NCBI GenBank assembly: GCA_020002185.1
Contig: CM034544.1
Location: forward strand, 5,531,554-5,595,553
Direction of reading: 5' to 3'
Source of the DNA: Paraescarpia echinospica
Taxonomy: Eukaryota; Annelida; Polychaeta; Sabellida; Siboglinidae
Length of the DNA stretch: 64,000 nt
The position numbers and the translations under genes were made by a program. Below are positions 11,265 to 22,455 of the stretch, piece by piece; position 1 is the stretch's first letter, and each line of letters opens with the position of its first letter. The notes below the pieces were generated by a model that was not told the origin of the DNA, did not search any database, and saw only the letters and a program-made list of their open reading frames with translations.

Positions 11265-13385
11265 GTAAGACAATATGTTGTTGCTCTCCTCTTCTAACCC
11301 CAGAATGTCCGGCGTAAGGTCATACGTTGTTGTTCTCCTCTTCTTCTCCCTGAATGTTCGGTCATATGTTGTTGTTCTCCTCGTCTATCCCCAGAATGTC
11401 CGGAGTAAGACCATATGTTGTTGTTCTCTTCCTATTCTCCCTGAATGTCCGATGTAAGGTCATATGTTCTTGTTCTCCTCTTCTTCTCCCTGAATGTCCG
11501 GGTAAAAGCATATGTTCTTGTTCTCCTCTTCTTCTCTCTGAATGTCCGGGTAAAAGCATATGTTCTTGTTCTCCTCTTCTTCTCACTGAATGACCGGTGT
11601 AAGGTCAAATGTTGTTCTCCTCTTGTTCTCACTGAATGTCCGGTGTAAGGTCATATGTTGTTGTTAAAAGATTGTTTTAAGCTGTTTTGAAAAAAATCGC
11701 CGAACAGTTATTCCCGTGTCCGAAGAAGGGACTGCAAACCTTATGACTTGAGACATTCAACTTTTTTAATACTGCATACATCCTCCTTAGCTTCTTTGAA
11801 ATTCCATTCAAGTGTTGACGACTACACATGACTGTATACAAGACGACTTAATCTGTTGACGTTGTTGCCCCACTGAGCTCTGACTTTCCGAGGATACTGG
11901 TGCTGAAGAAGTCATTCCATTGTTGCTATTCCTATTAACTCCAACTAGTCATGTTTAGTCACGTCTATGGCTAAACATGATTGTTTATTTTCAGATTATC
12001 TTTCTCTAAAATTACAGCTAGCGAGTTCACGACAGGTGTGTCCATTTCCATTCATGATATATTTCACTTATTTGGCAAACACTCCAGGTAGAATGGACCA
12101 ACGGTTTATAGAGTCGCTCGTGAAAGAAAGTCAGGCAAAGTGGAGTGAATTGTCGATTATCTATAGTACGTAAACTATGCTGAATTTATTTTAGTCGTAT
12201 AGCTTTTTATTATTAATTATTATATGTTTAATTTATTATAAATAAGGTTAGGCTTATACATAAGATGTGTAGGATCTTTAACTTCCCCTGGCGCAGACAC
12301 CAGATAGAAGAGACCAACGGCTTGTAGCGTATCTTCCGAAAGACACAGGCAAAGTAGGGTGAACTAAATTGCCCAAGTTTCAACACAGCGGCCGAACAAG
12401 TACCGAACCACCACCCGGCGGCACCAGGGTTCGGAATTGGTTCCTCCGAACGACAGTTCGGCACTCTAATCGCTCGACAACCGCGCCCCACCTGTAATGA
12501 AAATTATTAGTATGCGCCCCTGACACATACATCCTCCTATGCAAAGTAACAATGCAAGACAAGTGTAGATTGAAATAGGCCAACTTAATGACATTTAGCT
12601 TTATTCGTTTACATAACTCATAAATTACAACATAAATACATCAATACATGTTCACAGCAAGCATGCCGGCCCCAATACCTACCAATACTTGCTAACCAAT
12701 ACCTACAAGTCGTAGACGTATTACCAGCCACCAGTACTAACTATCTCACGACACTATATTTACCATTGACACCGTATCGATGGGGGTCACTCCGCCACCA
12801 GGTCACCTAGCACCATTAGCAGCCTACTTTATTTACCGCACTAAAAACCCTGAGTACATTACTGAGATCCAATAAGAGGGAAAAGCCTAGCCCAAACCTC
12901 GTGTACTTATATAACAGGGAAAAGCGTCCAAGAATCTACATTGTATACAATTATACATCAAGTGTGGTACCGGGAGGAGGGCGGGAGACTAAATCACAAC
13001 TTGAATAACAATAAACCAATAGCAATAACAAATTCAACAATAAAACGCAAAATGAAGTAAATGATTCGTTTTTGTATTTTTATGCGCCTCTGAGCAGGAT
13101 TTCGATATTCCGGATATGCGGCACTTTATAAGTAAAATTATTATTAGCATTAGTATGAACGATATTGACCTAGTTTCAAAACAGCGGCAGGTGGAGTCGA
13201 ACCACCCTGCAACCAATTGACAGTCAGGTGAACTAAACGATAGACCACCACTGCCCACAAACAAAATAATTGATTGCGGTTTTAACCAGCTGTGATAACT
13301 ACAAGTGCAATAATAGCTAATGAAATATTTACACATGCTTAACCCTTCAGTCGCCATCGCTATTTATATTGAGTGCCTGTGTGTA

Positions 13386-13479
<94 letters not shown>

Positions 13480-16400
13480 CGGGTGTTTGCGTACGTGTGT
13501 GCGTGCGTGTGAGCGATCTTATGTGTGTATTGTTTTAAATCATAAGCACTATTATACGTTTGTATTGTGTTTTGAAATTCACATCAAATAAAAATAAACT
13601 GTAACAAGTGTAGACAAAGGAGTAGTCTGGCTGTCAATGGCGACAGGAACGGTCACTTCGACTCCCCCTGCACAGCAACTGACTCCAACCATGGTCATCC
13701 ATGGTGGGCCGTCGATTTGGGCACAGAAAAAAGCGTCTACAAACTAATCATCTCAAACAGGAACGACCAATACAGTACGTCTATTTTTTATAGATCCAGC
13801 AGCAAAATATTCCATAGAACATCTGCAGAATACATTTTATAGAATGTTCTCTATGGGTTTCTAAGGAATATTTTCTAAAGACTAGTTTCACTATATAATT
13901 CTATGAAATTGCTGTTGTGTTCTAAATAAACATAGCCATAAATATTCTATAGAATTATGTACTTAGAATATTATATAGAAATTGAAGTGACTGTAGAAAT
14001 GCAATAGAACTGTGTATAATTTTATATTGAATTATTTAGAATGTTTAATGCCAAAATATTGTTTTTATAGAATTCTACAGAAATGTTTGTTGTAGATTTG
14101 TATTGATTTTCTATGGAATGTGTTGCTAAAGAATAATTATACATGCATGGCGATTGTTAGTTCTTCACGTTCTTTTGTATCTGTAAAAAAGTAAATGTAA
14201 GTTCTTATATAGCGCAGCATCCAGTCCTTTAGAACTGCTCAAATGACTACACTTTACTACCTGGCAGACCTATTCAATCAAACACCATCATGACTTCTCT
14301 GGGAAGCATTCAGCTATGCTGCCATTAATGCGCGAAGATTATTTATACACAAATATCCACCACTGTCTATAGCCAGATATTCATTCATACTGCTGAGTGA
14401 AGTGGAGTAACGTAGCATGAACGACGTTGTCCAAGGTTCGACACGACAGTAATCATAATCACCATCATCGTCGTAATATTCATAACCATCATCGTCATTA
14501 CAGTTATCGTAATTCTCACTCTATTCATGATGCGCGAAATACTCACAGTAGTAATATTTATAATCGTCATAATGATCGTAATTATCGGCACCAGAAGTAC
14601 AACCACTATAGATGTCGGTGTTCGACCTGGGCATCTGTTGGTGTGACGTTTCTTAGGTGTTTTTTTAAGGGAGCCAGTCTGTTCCTCTACCCGCATTTAG
14701 CCAGCGTGTTAATTTCCCATAGGAAATCTGCTGTGTTGAACGAGGGAAATGGGGAATCATTGAACATCACATGGTATTGCGGTTAACTCATCCCGCCTAG
14801 ACAGTACTGTCAATAGAGGTTGTTTTGAAAGTGGATGTTTTGTTTATAATTTTACCAGCTCCGTACCTTCTGAATTGCGAACGTTGCGAGCTTACTAAAC
14901 ACAATGTGGCAGGCGTTATACCTTCAGCGGAGTCATTATAGTCTTTAAAAAACATTATATTAATTCGTAAATTAAAACTAGGAAAACAGACAGATATAAT
15001 TGTTTACTTGTCCAATTGTACAATATGGCATAATAATAATGTACATTATGGAATAAAAATGCAAATTTTAATGGGTGTCATTAAACCACTGATCGGAGAC
15101 TCCTATTAAAACTAAAAAAGTCGCTCTCATTGGACATTTTTAGTATTTTGTCAGACTTAAATAAAGGATCAGTATGACTCCTATATCCTTTTTTATTAAT
15201 TATTCTTAAAGCACGTTTTTGTAAAATTTCCATTTTCTTTGTGTTTCCATTGCCCCATGCTTGTATACCATATGTTATATGACTGTGAATTAAAGTGTAA
15301 TATAATGATTTTAATGACTTATATGGTAAGAAATATTTCACTCTGTTCATTGCAAAAATAGCTCTAGATATTTTGGAACTAATTATGTTGATGTGTTCTT
15401 TCCATGTTAGGTGCTTATCTATATACAATCCCAGGAATTTTACAGATTCGTCATTTTTATACTTGCCAACCTGGTTGATGACTTCATTATTTATATTAAT
15501 GCTATTGTTTACCTCGTAGTTTGAATTTACAAGACTAAAAACACAGAATTGTGTCTTTTTGACGTTCAAGCACAATTTGTTAGCACACAACCAATTGGAT
15601 AGAAAGTTTAGAGAACTAGAATTCACTATGTCATTAATACAAATTAGAAAAAGCACAGGTCCTAGAATGGATCCTTGTGGTACTCCATGTGTCATATTGA
15701 TCAGTGGAGATTTGCAATTATTTATTTCAATATATTGTTTACGATTAGAAAGGTAACTGGCAAACCATCTATTACTTATTCCTCTGATTCCATAATGATT
15801 TAACTTATACAACAAAATGTCATGGTTAATTGTATCAAACGCCTTAGATAAGTCGAGAAACACAGCCAATTTGGTAGTTTTGTCATTTGCATCTGCTATG
15901 TCTAAGTAAGTGCAATATAGGGTGTATAGTGGAATGTTTCGAGCGAAATCCATATTGATGTTTATACAGTATATTATATTTCTCTAAATATATTACTAAT
16001 CTGTTACATACTATTTTTTCCATTATTTTAGAAAGTGTTGGTAAAATACTTATTGGTCTGTAGTTATTAAACACATTAATATTTCCTGATTTATAAATTG
16101 GAATTATTTTAGCGATTTTTAAATTATCAGGTACAACACCTGTAACAAAGGAATTATTTATGATGTGCACAAGTGGGATTGCTATTTCCTCAATGGTCTG
16201 TTGTACAAGTTTTGTAGATAACCTATCGAAGCCTTCAGTGCATTTAGTTTTTGCACTATTCTTTTGATTTCGTTTACATCAGTAGGTTGCATGAAAAAGT
16301 TTACAGGATAGTTATCTTTTACAGCTTAAGTATGTTCCGTTTGCAGACCATAGTTCAACCAAAGTGTGAGTGTGTTTATACGTATATTTATAAGTAAAAG

Positions 16401-18173
16401 TTATTGTTACGTATAGCAGTGCATAAGTCTGTGTATCTTAGAGATTGGTTCCTTTTACGCTGAATATGTTAGGCACGTTACGTTTCAGGCTACCGTCTTC
16501 ATGACTTCATAGTCGGTCTCACGAACACGCTGCCGACGAAAGGCGTTGGTCCTGACGCATCACCTCACCAAGTCTGCCTTTCCTACAGCGGCATCTTTCC
16601 TCCTTCAATGGAGACTCTGATGTGCACTAGAATCGCCAAAGGGCGATATCTGTTCATCCAGATTATCGAGGGTGGAGCTAATGTATTAACGCTATGTGAA
16701 GTGGAAGTATATGGTAAGTTCAAATAAAATAAATGCATTGTAACTCATTACAATATAATGCACACATACTTATCGAGAGTCCGACAACTTTCCACCAACG
16801 TATAGCCCGCCTTCAACGGATAGCTGCCAATCATCAGATAATTTATTCCAGTCAATAATGGTTCTCTGTGAGAATGGGTACAAACTATTCCTATCCCATT
16901 CCATATCTCTCTAAATAAGATATTTATTCTCGCACATTAAAAATGTCAATTGTGTACTCATTACAATACAGTAATTTCTGTCATCATCATCGTTTAAACT
17001 ATTACATATCTTAAAACTATTTCTGATTTCTAACATTTCGGATAAAACATTCACATTTGTTATCATTTCGTAGGATACACCAGCCTGCCATACACGGTCA
17101 ATATCATATGCAGACACGTCATGAATTGTATTACATTAATTTATGATATGACGGTAATTTGCACTACAATTTGACCATGGATTTGCAATAGATAACTTGG
17201 CAACACTGCTTATTATTGATGAGTTGTGGTTCATGGCTATATTAATAAATGTTGTGAACCTTTGCTTTAAGATGAACAACACTATGGTAAACTGTCCGAT
17301 AACAATGATACAACATACAACAACTTTCTAAGCACTTTTCGCCATATGCTATGCATATTGTGCCAACACTCTTACTCTGGAGATGTTGCGTTGGTTAATA
17401 CCAGTTTTACTTTCCCGAGCGTAGCAATGGGTCGGGACTTGTCCACTACAACTTATCCAAATGTTACCACTCGAGCAATCGTTCATCTTAACCAAAAAAG
17501 GAATGTATTTCGTAGCCGCCCCACTTTACGTCGCTGCCATAGCAACAGGGTATCGGAAGTTCGGTGATTGTAACGTCTTCACCGACAATAACCCCGATAC
17601 TTGTGCGGAAGTGACGTCATCGACCAATCCGTTAGACTTCATTCTCAAAGCAAATGTCTCGCAATCGGAGAACTCGGCCCACGTCCACATCACTCTACGA
17701 GACGGCAACTGCGGTGATAAAAATCAGGTGATAATATATTTACACACAAATATAACTGCAAATGGACTCTTTTCTCACACTGTAAGACTTCCAAACATGA
17801 GGTAATTTTTTTGTGGAGAAGTCTTACGAAACATCTTTCCACGTTAAATCGTAAATTTGCACAAAGGACTATATAGGCAAATCTACTAACATTGTCCCGA
17901 CCAGTGTACAAACATGTTATGATCGTTTAATTGGACATAGTTCTTAATGTTACACAGGTACATGTCGACACCCTGGAGAAGTCGATCAACGCCGGCCCGT
18001 TCGACGGCTACATGCTGCGGTGTGAGCTAACGAAGACCGAGCATCGTGCAGGCGGCGCCACCGTCTGCTCGTTCTGTTGTCCGTGCACAAAAAGAGGCTG
18101 CGACTTCGTGTTTGTCCGCGTCTTTGGAGGACACGTCAGGTCGTTATGTGAAGTGGAACTTACGTTACCGTAG
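11207..18173 (+). CDS. Secreted F-type lectin (fucolectin-like), 5 exons recognised
   Basis: This gene encodes a probable secreted, fucose-binding-like lectin of the kind used in innate recognition in marine invertebrates. Recognised coding exons: 11207-11264, about 13626-13774, 16489-16713, 17543-17727 and 17958-18173. Exon 1 is a signal peptide. Exons 2 and 3 carry the F-type lectin domain: AVNGDRNGHF, PCTATDS, HPWWAVDLG, LIISNRND, YRLHDFIVGLTN and LTLCEVEVY. Exons 4 and 5 form a cysteine-rich second module ending SLCEVELTLP and TAG. Exon 3-4-5 phases match (1, then 0). Exon 1 leaves phase 1 while exon 2 seems to need one base, so a short exon with the usual NVALxKPxxQSS start is probably missing between them; I could not find it. 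AATAAA lies at 18278-18283. Confidence 0.82.
11265..11665 (+). repeat. ~49-bp minisatellite starting at the lectin exon 1 donor
   Basis: Eight to nine units. The first starts at the real donor (GTAAGACAATATGTTGTTG), and later units restart with GTAAGGTCATATGTTGTTGT followed by CTCCTCTTCTTCTCCCTGAA and TGTCCGG. Open frames across it (SSNPRMSG and similar) are repeat artefacts. Confidence 0.93.
12270..12500 (-). mobile_element. Probable tRNA-like SINE remnant
   Basis: The minus strand reads GGGGCGCGGTTGTCGAGCGA, then CCGAACCCTGGTGCCGCCGG and AAACTTGGGCAA. This resembles a tRNA-derived head and the usual CTTGGGCAA core. Boundaries are uncertain. Confidence 0.5.
13165..13262 (-). mobile_element. 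tRNA-derived SINE head with good A and B boxes
   Basis: The minus strand carries TGGTCTATCGTTTAGTTCAC (A-box region) and GGTGGTTCGACTCCACC (a near-perfect B box GGTTCGANTCC with a stem). Spacing fits a tRNA-like promoter. There is no full cloverleaf or CCA context, so a SINE is likelier than a tRNA gene. Confidence 0.6.
13378..13512 (+). repeat. (GT)n microsatellite
   Basis: About 45 uninterrupted GT units followed by GCGT-rich interruptions, just upstream of lectin exon 2. Open frames reading CVCVCV are artefacts. Confidence 0.98.
13626..13774 (+). CDS. Lectin exon 2: F-type domain, first half
   Basis: Reads SLAVNGDRNGHFDSPCTATD, then SNHGHPWWAVDLGTEKSVYK, then LIISNRNDQY, with donor A|gtacgt. 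AVNGDRN, HPWW.VDLG and (I/V).NRxD are F-type lectin landmarks, including positions normally near the calcium and fucose sites. The 5' boundary is uncertain: several AGs lie at 13613-13625 with a weak pyrimidine tract. A (GT)n tract lies about 110 bp upstream. Confidence 0.78.
14190..14450 (-). mobile_element. tRNA-derived SINE, inverted copy in lectin intron
   Basis: The minus strand reads GAACCTTGGACAACG, CTCAGCAGTATGAATGAATA and TGGCTATAGACAGTGGTG, ending GAGCAGTTCTAAAGGACTGG and ATATAAGAAC. This is the same family as 41070-41365. Confidence 0.78.
14450..14600 (+). repeat. Degenerate CATCATCGTCGTAAT-rich tract
   Basis: Imperfect repeats of ATCATCGTC / ATAATCATC type; low complexity, no coding signal. 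Confidence 0.7.
14655..14940 (+). mobile_element. Dispersed ~270-bp element, family X, diverged copy
   Basis: Shares TCTACCCG...TTAG, AATTTC...GGAAATCTGCTGTGTTGA and CTTACTAAACACAATGTGGC with 59545-59835, at lower identity. Confidence 0.55.
15020..16330 (-). mobile_element. Non-LTR retrotransposon (LINE) reverse transcriptase, broken
   Basis: On the minus strand two frames read in succession: about 16330-15883 (IKRIVQKLNALKAS, PDNLKIAKIIPIYKSGNINV, NYRPISILPTLSKIMEKIVC, HQYGFRSKHST) and 15953-15081 (LAVFLDLSKAFDTINHDILL, THGVPQGSILGPVLFLICIN, LSNWLCANKLCLNVKKTQFC, SLYYTLIHSHITYGIQAWGN). These are reverse-transcriptase blocks of a jockey/CR1-like LINE. The catalytic (F/Y)ADD block is missing between CINDIV and LSNWL by deletion, and a frameshift separates the two parts, so it cannot move on its own. 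It lies in the lectin intron between exons 2 and 3, opposite to the gene. Confidence 0.9.
16489..16713 (+). CDS. Lectin exon 3: F-type domain, second half
   Basis: The acceptor CGTTTCAG is followed by YRLHDFIVGLTNTLPTKGVG, then SPHQVCLSYSGIFPPSMETL, then MCTRIAKGRYLFIQIIEG, then LTLCEVEVYG, and a GTAAG donor. RLHDFxVGLTN, C...GRY(L/V)xIQ and LTLCEVEV(Y/F) are the closing strands of the F-type lectin fold. The length of 225 nt keeps phase 1 on both sides. Confidence 0.9.
16714..17542 (+). other. Lectin intron 3
   Basis: No further exon recognised. Open frames in both orientations (for example the stretch starting near 17346) stop or shift before the phase-matched acceptor at 17542. Confidence 0.6.
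17543..17727 (+). CDS. Lectin exon 4: second module, first part
   Basis: The acceptor GCTGCCATAG completes an Ala codon after VEVY and reads TGYRKFGDCNVFTDNNPDTC, then SSTNPLDFILKANVSQSENS, then VHITLRDGNCGDKNQ, with donor gtgata. An upstream in-frame start in the same frame belongs to the intron; the split-codon match with exon 3 decides this boundary. I do not recognise the module by name. Confidence 0.75.
17958..18173 (+). CDS. Lectin exon 5: second module, C-terminus and stop
   Basis: The acceptor GTTACACAG is followed by VHVDTLEKSINAGPFDGYML, then CELTKTEHRAGGATVCSFCC, then TKRGCDFVFVRVFG, then SLCEVELTLP and TAG. The final CEVEL echoes the CEVEV end of the first domain, which suggests a degenerate second F-type fold rich in extra cysteines. 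AATAAA follows 105 bases after the stop. Confidence 0.8.
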   Translation, partial: VHVDTLEKSINAGPFDGYMLRCELTKTEHRAGGATVCSFCCPCTKRGCDFVFVRVFGGHVRSLCEVELTLP

Positions 18174-18277
18174 CTTCGGAGAAGCAGAGGGTCCACTCGA
18201 TCTCAACAGATAAGGGTAATCTTTTCAACCCGGGGAGTGCCTACCCGGCGGATGCTACTAATAATTTAGGCCAGTTA

Positions 18278-18283
18278 AATAAA
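18278..18283 (+). promoter_or_regulatory. Polyadenylation signal of the lectin gene
   Basis: A canonical AATAAA lies about 105 bp past the lectin stop codon, a usual distance for a short 3' UTR. Confidence 0.5.
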
Positions 18284-18289
18284 AGATTG

Positions 18290-19350
18290 CCAAACTAACG
18301 TAAAGTAGGAGAGGGTTAAAAGCCGCCTCTGGAGAGGGTTAATAGCCATCAAAACACTCTCCCGCCTAGATCTAGCTACAAGATTGGAAAATAAGAATTT
18401 CGAGATAGCTAGATGGAGCTGCATATCGTCGCAATATGGGTGCAGCAGAAACAAAACACGAGGTAAGCTGCTCACAGTACCATTTTAACAACATAATTAC
18501 ACAAAAACGTCCCTTCAAATGTGGGACTGTGCACACAGTAGCCACGGGAAACTGAGATAAATCAAGGGAATGTAATGATAATAGTGTTGTAGCAGTGGTA
18601 TAAATAAATCGTTTGTGTGCGAATTATAAGAACAATATAAAAATTAAGAAATTATATAATTAAAAAAATCCACCTCAGGCCATTTAGTCACGTATGTGGG
18701 CTTCATACCCCACGACAAGAATTTGCCTAAAATTACTACAACTTCCTCAAAAACTAGAATCGTTAAAAACGTCTACACAAGGACCGTACGTAAGAAACCG
18801 ACGTAAATTATCCATAACACGCAGACGATATATACCTAAAGGAATCTTTTCTCTGCATCCGATATCCTGAAAACTGGGCGTTATGCCCCGACTTTCCAGC
18901 TTTCCGTAGCCGTAGTGTTTATGTAAACGTGTAAGTGCGTCAACGTATTAATTCCTACAGCGTGTTGTGATTCGTAAGATTTTAGCGATTTGCGTCAGTA
19001 CATATAATATGTATATAGACGTTGTTGTATTTTTTTGGTAAATAAAAAAATACGTTTCTGACTGTTATAATTGCAGTTTTGTTCGGCGTCTCCCAGAATG
19101 CATTCCTTACGTCGCCATTTAAACATTATATCAGCTATGATATGTGTTAAAGCTGCTTCGCTGGCTCGTTTACCCATCGCGAATCCGGTTCTTTTATGTC
19201 CAAGTGTGCAGTTTATTAGTAATGTGTACGGTCTGTTTACATAAAAATGCGTACTTTTTAATAATCTACAAAGAACTGGTTCCAGTGGTTACACGAACGT
19301 TTAAATCAAAAAGAAGTCTGATGTTCCAACGAAGCTGAATTATTTACTTA
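18290..19350. other. Intergenic, nothing recognised
   Basis: AT-rich sequence 3' of the lectin gene. No exon chain, RNA gene or clear repeat. Confidence 0.5.
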
Positions 19351-19369
19351 ACTATTTATATCACGGGAA

Positions 19370-19560
19370 CACCTGCCGAGAAAAGACAAAATCCTTCAAA
19401 ACCAGTGAAAGACGGGAAGGGAAAACCAACAAAGAGAGAGCAGCAAATATCAAGATGGGAAGAAAACGTCAACGAAATCTTCAACATAGATACACCAGCA
19501 GGAAATCCAGTCATACCTAAAGCATATATCATGTTGCTCTCCTCCTTGTTTCCTGCTGTA
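19370..19560 (+). mobile_element. LINE relic (linker before RT)
   Basis: The plus strand reads AEKRQNPSKPVKDGKGKPTK, REQQISRWEENVNEIFNIDT and PAGNPVI. This resembles the segment before the RT domain in RTE/CR1-type LINEs (E..QL.RW.EHFEE.LN). Short and isolated. Confidence 0.55.
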
Positions 19561-19669
19561 CAGGGGTGACTGTCCGATACAGTATTGACGAACCACTCGC
19601 TGTGTTTTGTCTTTCCAATCTTTTCTATGCACACCTCCCTCTCTCCATCATTCACCCTTCCCACTCTGC

Positions 19670-19986
19670 TCAGGTCCCTCCTCGCTCAATCCTCCAATCT
19701 CCGTTGTAGCCTTCCCCTAATACTGTGTACTTCGCGTTATTCCGCCTCTGCTCTCTTTGTTTTTGTTTCCGGCATCCATCCTTGCCAAGTGGCCTGCCCA
19801 TCTCATCCAGCGTCTCAATAATCTCATGTGCGGCTGTTTTAATCCTCGTGTTAAGTGTATTAAAACCAACTTTCGTAGGCCAAAAAGACAACATGTATCG
19901 AGATGAGAGCCGCTACTGGTTCTTGCACATCTATGCAGATCTTCTGAAGAGACACACAAGGCGCGGCCGCGGGGCACACCCTGCAC
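19670..19986 (-). mobile_element. LINE 3' relic (WAGHLARMD)
   Basis: The minus strand holds RRWMRWAGHLARMDAGNK, matching the R(L/W)xWxGHxxRMD block near the C-terminus of LINE reverse transcriptases. Frames shift around it, so it is decayed. Confidence 0.55.
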
Positions 19987-20524
19987 AATCTGCGCAGATT
20001 GTTTATCGTGTCAGTAGATATACCGGTAGCCGCAGGAGCGGTTCCAGAGAGTGTAGTCTAGGGGGGGGGGCCAAAACAGCTGTTCTCCAGAGTGGTTCTG
20101 ACAATGGCAAAGTAGGTCCGAGATTTTATTTAGATCGATGGCACTTTACAATTTCTGCGGAGAAAGCCTCGCGATCTATAATATTAGCTTTTGAACAAAA
20201 TTGTATATTTACATGGGCATTCCACCGAAGATAGGTTATGGTAACACCAAAATATTTGTCTGCGAGGCAGTTTCTGGCGTTTGAAAACGGGACATGTGTT
20301 AATGGTATAACTTAGTGTTTGTTGTTACTGGCATGATACCTTTGAAAATGGGAATATTTGATTACAAGTCATTGCTCATTGGAGAAGTTTATAATATTAT
20401 TACTCGACGGCAGCGGCGTTTGACATTGGCATAAGGACTAGACCAGATGTGTCAACCCTGAGTATATGTTACCAGTGAGATATGAATCAGATATCGTTGA
20501 GATAAGCAGAAAATCCTTACAAAT

Positions 20525-21690
20525 TTAGCGCAAAACACTCCTAAAACAGTACAAAATAAGTAAAGTGAGTGTGCACTGCATTGGCCAATTTACTGGGGGC
20601 AGCGTTGGGTGCTCCAGATTGTACTGATGGGATGCCCACTTGGCCTCGCGCAGCATCTGTGGCGTCACGTCAAAGCAAATACTGTCACAGTTCATCTTGC
20701 ATTGCACGAAAGCAGTAATCGTGTCCGCGTGCAAGCTCTTGCGTGTCTCAGTGTGGATCTTGCGAACCACTGAGAACGCTCTCTCGGAGTCTGCGTTGCT
20801 GTGTGGCAGACTGAGCAGGGCCTCCAACAGGCGAGCGAGACAGGGAAAGAGCCGTTGCTGTAGAGCCGTCTTCAACGCCATCATATCAGCCCAGATGGAA
20901 TCGAGACGACGTGCCTGACCCCTGACCTCCGATCTCCGTGCTGAGGACGTCGTCCTACATCAGCTGGAGGTCTTCGAATTCGTCTTTAAGGGTCTCTCCG
21001 TCGATAAAATGTTTTGAGCAGTCAATAAAACAGCATATATAATAAATGTAAACAGTTGACTATAAACTCCATCCAAAACACCACAGATTTCCTCGCTTGT
21101 GCCGCCGTTGCACACTGGCATGTCCAGCAGGCGTGTGCGTGCCGTCCCGTCGCTGAAGAATCGGACCAGGATGACGAGCCGCTTCATCTCAGTTGCCAAG
21201 CATCGCTTGATAACGTGCGTGGTCTTCATCCGTTTGCTCGTAAAGAATAAAGGACTTCGCGATCGCATTGTCTGGGCAACAGTTCGGTGAAATGGTCGGC
21301 GACGGCTGCTGGGAGGTTGTGCTCCGCCACAAAATATGCGAACAGCACCACAGATTTTGTGGTCGAATCAAGAGTGACCGCCCTCGCCTTGAAAAAAGAA
21401 GTCATCGGTGCGTCTTGTCGAGCTGATTTCAGTTGCCTGTAATGTAAGTTTTACTTGATATGCTCGCGAACACCATGTACGCCAGACGCCGCGACCTTTA
21501 CGTCGCGCAAACAAACTGCAACGTCTGCGCACCAGGCGTGATGCTTGACAGGCTTCGCCTTCGTTATTATGACGTTGAATATTTGGACCCATTCTGACAG
21601 GAATACAGCCGCATAATTTTTCCACTTCTTTGCTTGTGGAGCATCCATAATTTTCTAGCGCAATGGAATGTATGTGGTCAGGTTCCAAGA
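20525..21690 (-). mobile_element. hAT transposase relic
   Basis: The C-terminal frame (20884-20525) contains ARLLEALLSLPHSNADSERA then FSVVRKIHTETRKSLHADTI, the hAT dimerisation domain with its S(N/S)AxSERxFS signature. Upstream frames on the same strand (21688-20960) read KLTLQATEISSTRRTDDFF, HVIKRCLATEMKRLVILVRF and GGTSEEICGVLDG, parts of the transposase core, split by frameshifts. No terminal repeats identified. Confidence 0.8.
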
Positions 21691-21938
21691 AATGAGACGT
21701 AAGCGAGGCGCCTTACGGTTTTTGAAAATATGCCACCAGGGACGCCGCCACCAAAACTAGTAATCGCCAAACCCGCACCGCGGCGCCAAGGACGCTGCGG
21801 GGAATGACATGTGAAGCACGGTGCGATCTGAGTCGCATTTAGCGTAACAGAAATGTTGGTGATGGATAACGTAGCGACAACTTGGCAGAAATTCGGGATC
21901 CACGGCCGACCGCGCTATATCCGAATACGCGTTGTAAG

Positions 21939-22335
21939 TTAACGAGGCGCGTTATAAGGAAGATTGAAAAGAAATGAAAATAGCAAAATTACATAAATCC
22001 GTGAGCAATGATTGCCTCCCACGGCCGTGAGCCTGTGTAAATCTAAAAAAATCCGTGAGACTTGACACCTCTGCACTAGACTCATTATGGTATATTCGGT
22101 AAATAAACTAGGTAAAACATTATCTAGCTGCGATGCCATTTGTATAGAAGAGGAATAGGCACGGACCAAGAACGGAGTCCTGTTGTACACCTGACGTTAC
22201 GATGACTTCAGACGAGGCGTCTCCCTCTATCACAACTCTATTGGTTCTGACTGATAGTACTGATGCAATCCGTGGATTAGTTTTGCCTCGGATATCATTG
22301 ACATTGCGCATTAGCCTGTCCCAAATACATTTCAC
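21939..22335 (-). mobile_element. LINE reverse-transcriptase fragment
   Basis: Reads RVVIEGDASSEVIVTSGVQQ then DSVLGPCLFLFYTNGI, matching V.SGVPQGSVLGP.LFL.Y.ND of LINE reverse transcriptases, with decayed residues. A second frame continues downstream. Confidence 0.72.
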
Positions 22336-22359
22336 AGTATAGCAGTTAAGTTATGGATT

Positions 22360-22455
22360 TGAACACACACACACGCACGCACGCGCGCACGCACGCTCGC
22401 ACAGGCACGCACACAAACACACACAAGGATGCACGCACGCATGCACACTCACTTG
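22360..22455 (+). repeat. (CA)n/(GCAC)n microsatellite
   Basis: ACACAC, GCACGCAC and ACACAAAC blocks; low complexity. Confidence 0.9.

Noticed and set aside
11275..11648. Overlapping frames with SSNPRMSGVRSYVVV and EKKRRTRTYAFTRTF
   Set aside because: Translations of the 49-bp array behind lectin exon 1, on both strands.
13165..13262. Possible tRNA gene on the minus strand
   Set aside because: Good A and B boxes, but no convincing anticodon and acceptor stems. It reads better as a SINE head.
13320..13591. CVCVCV and HTHTHT frames here and at 59887-60479
   Set aside because: (GT)n and (CA)n microsatellite artefacts. In 59887-60279 only the LSEVYACVE...AGIK part is a real exon.
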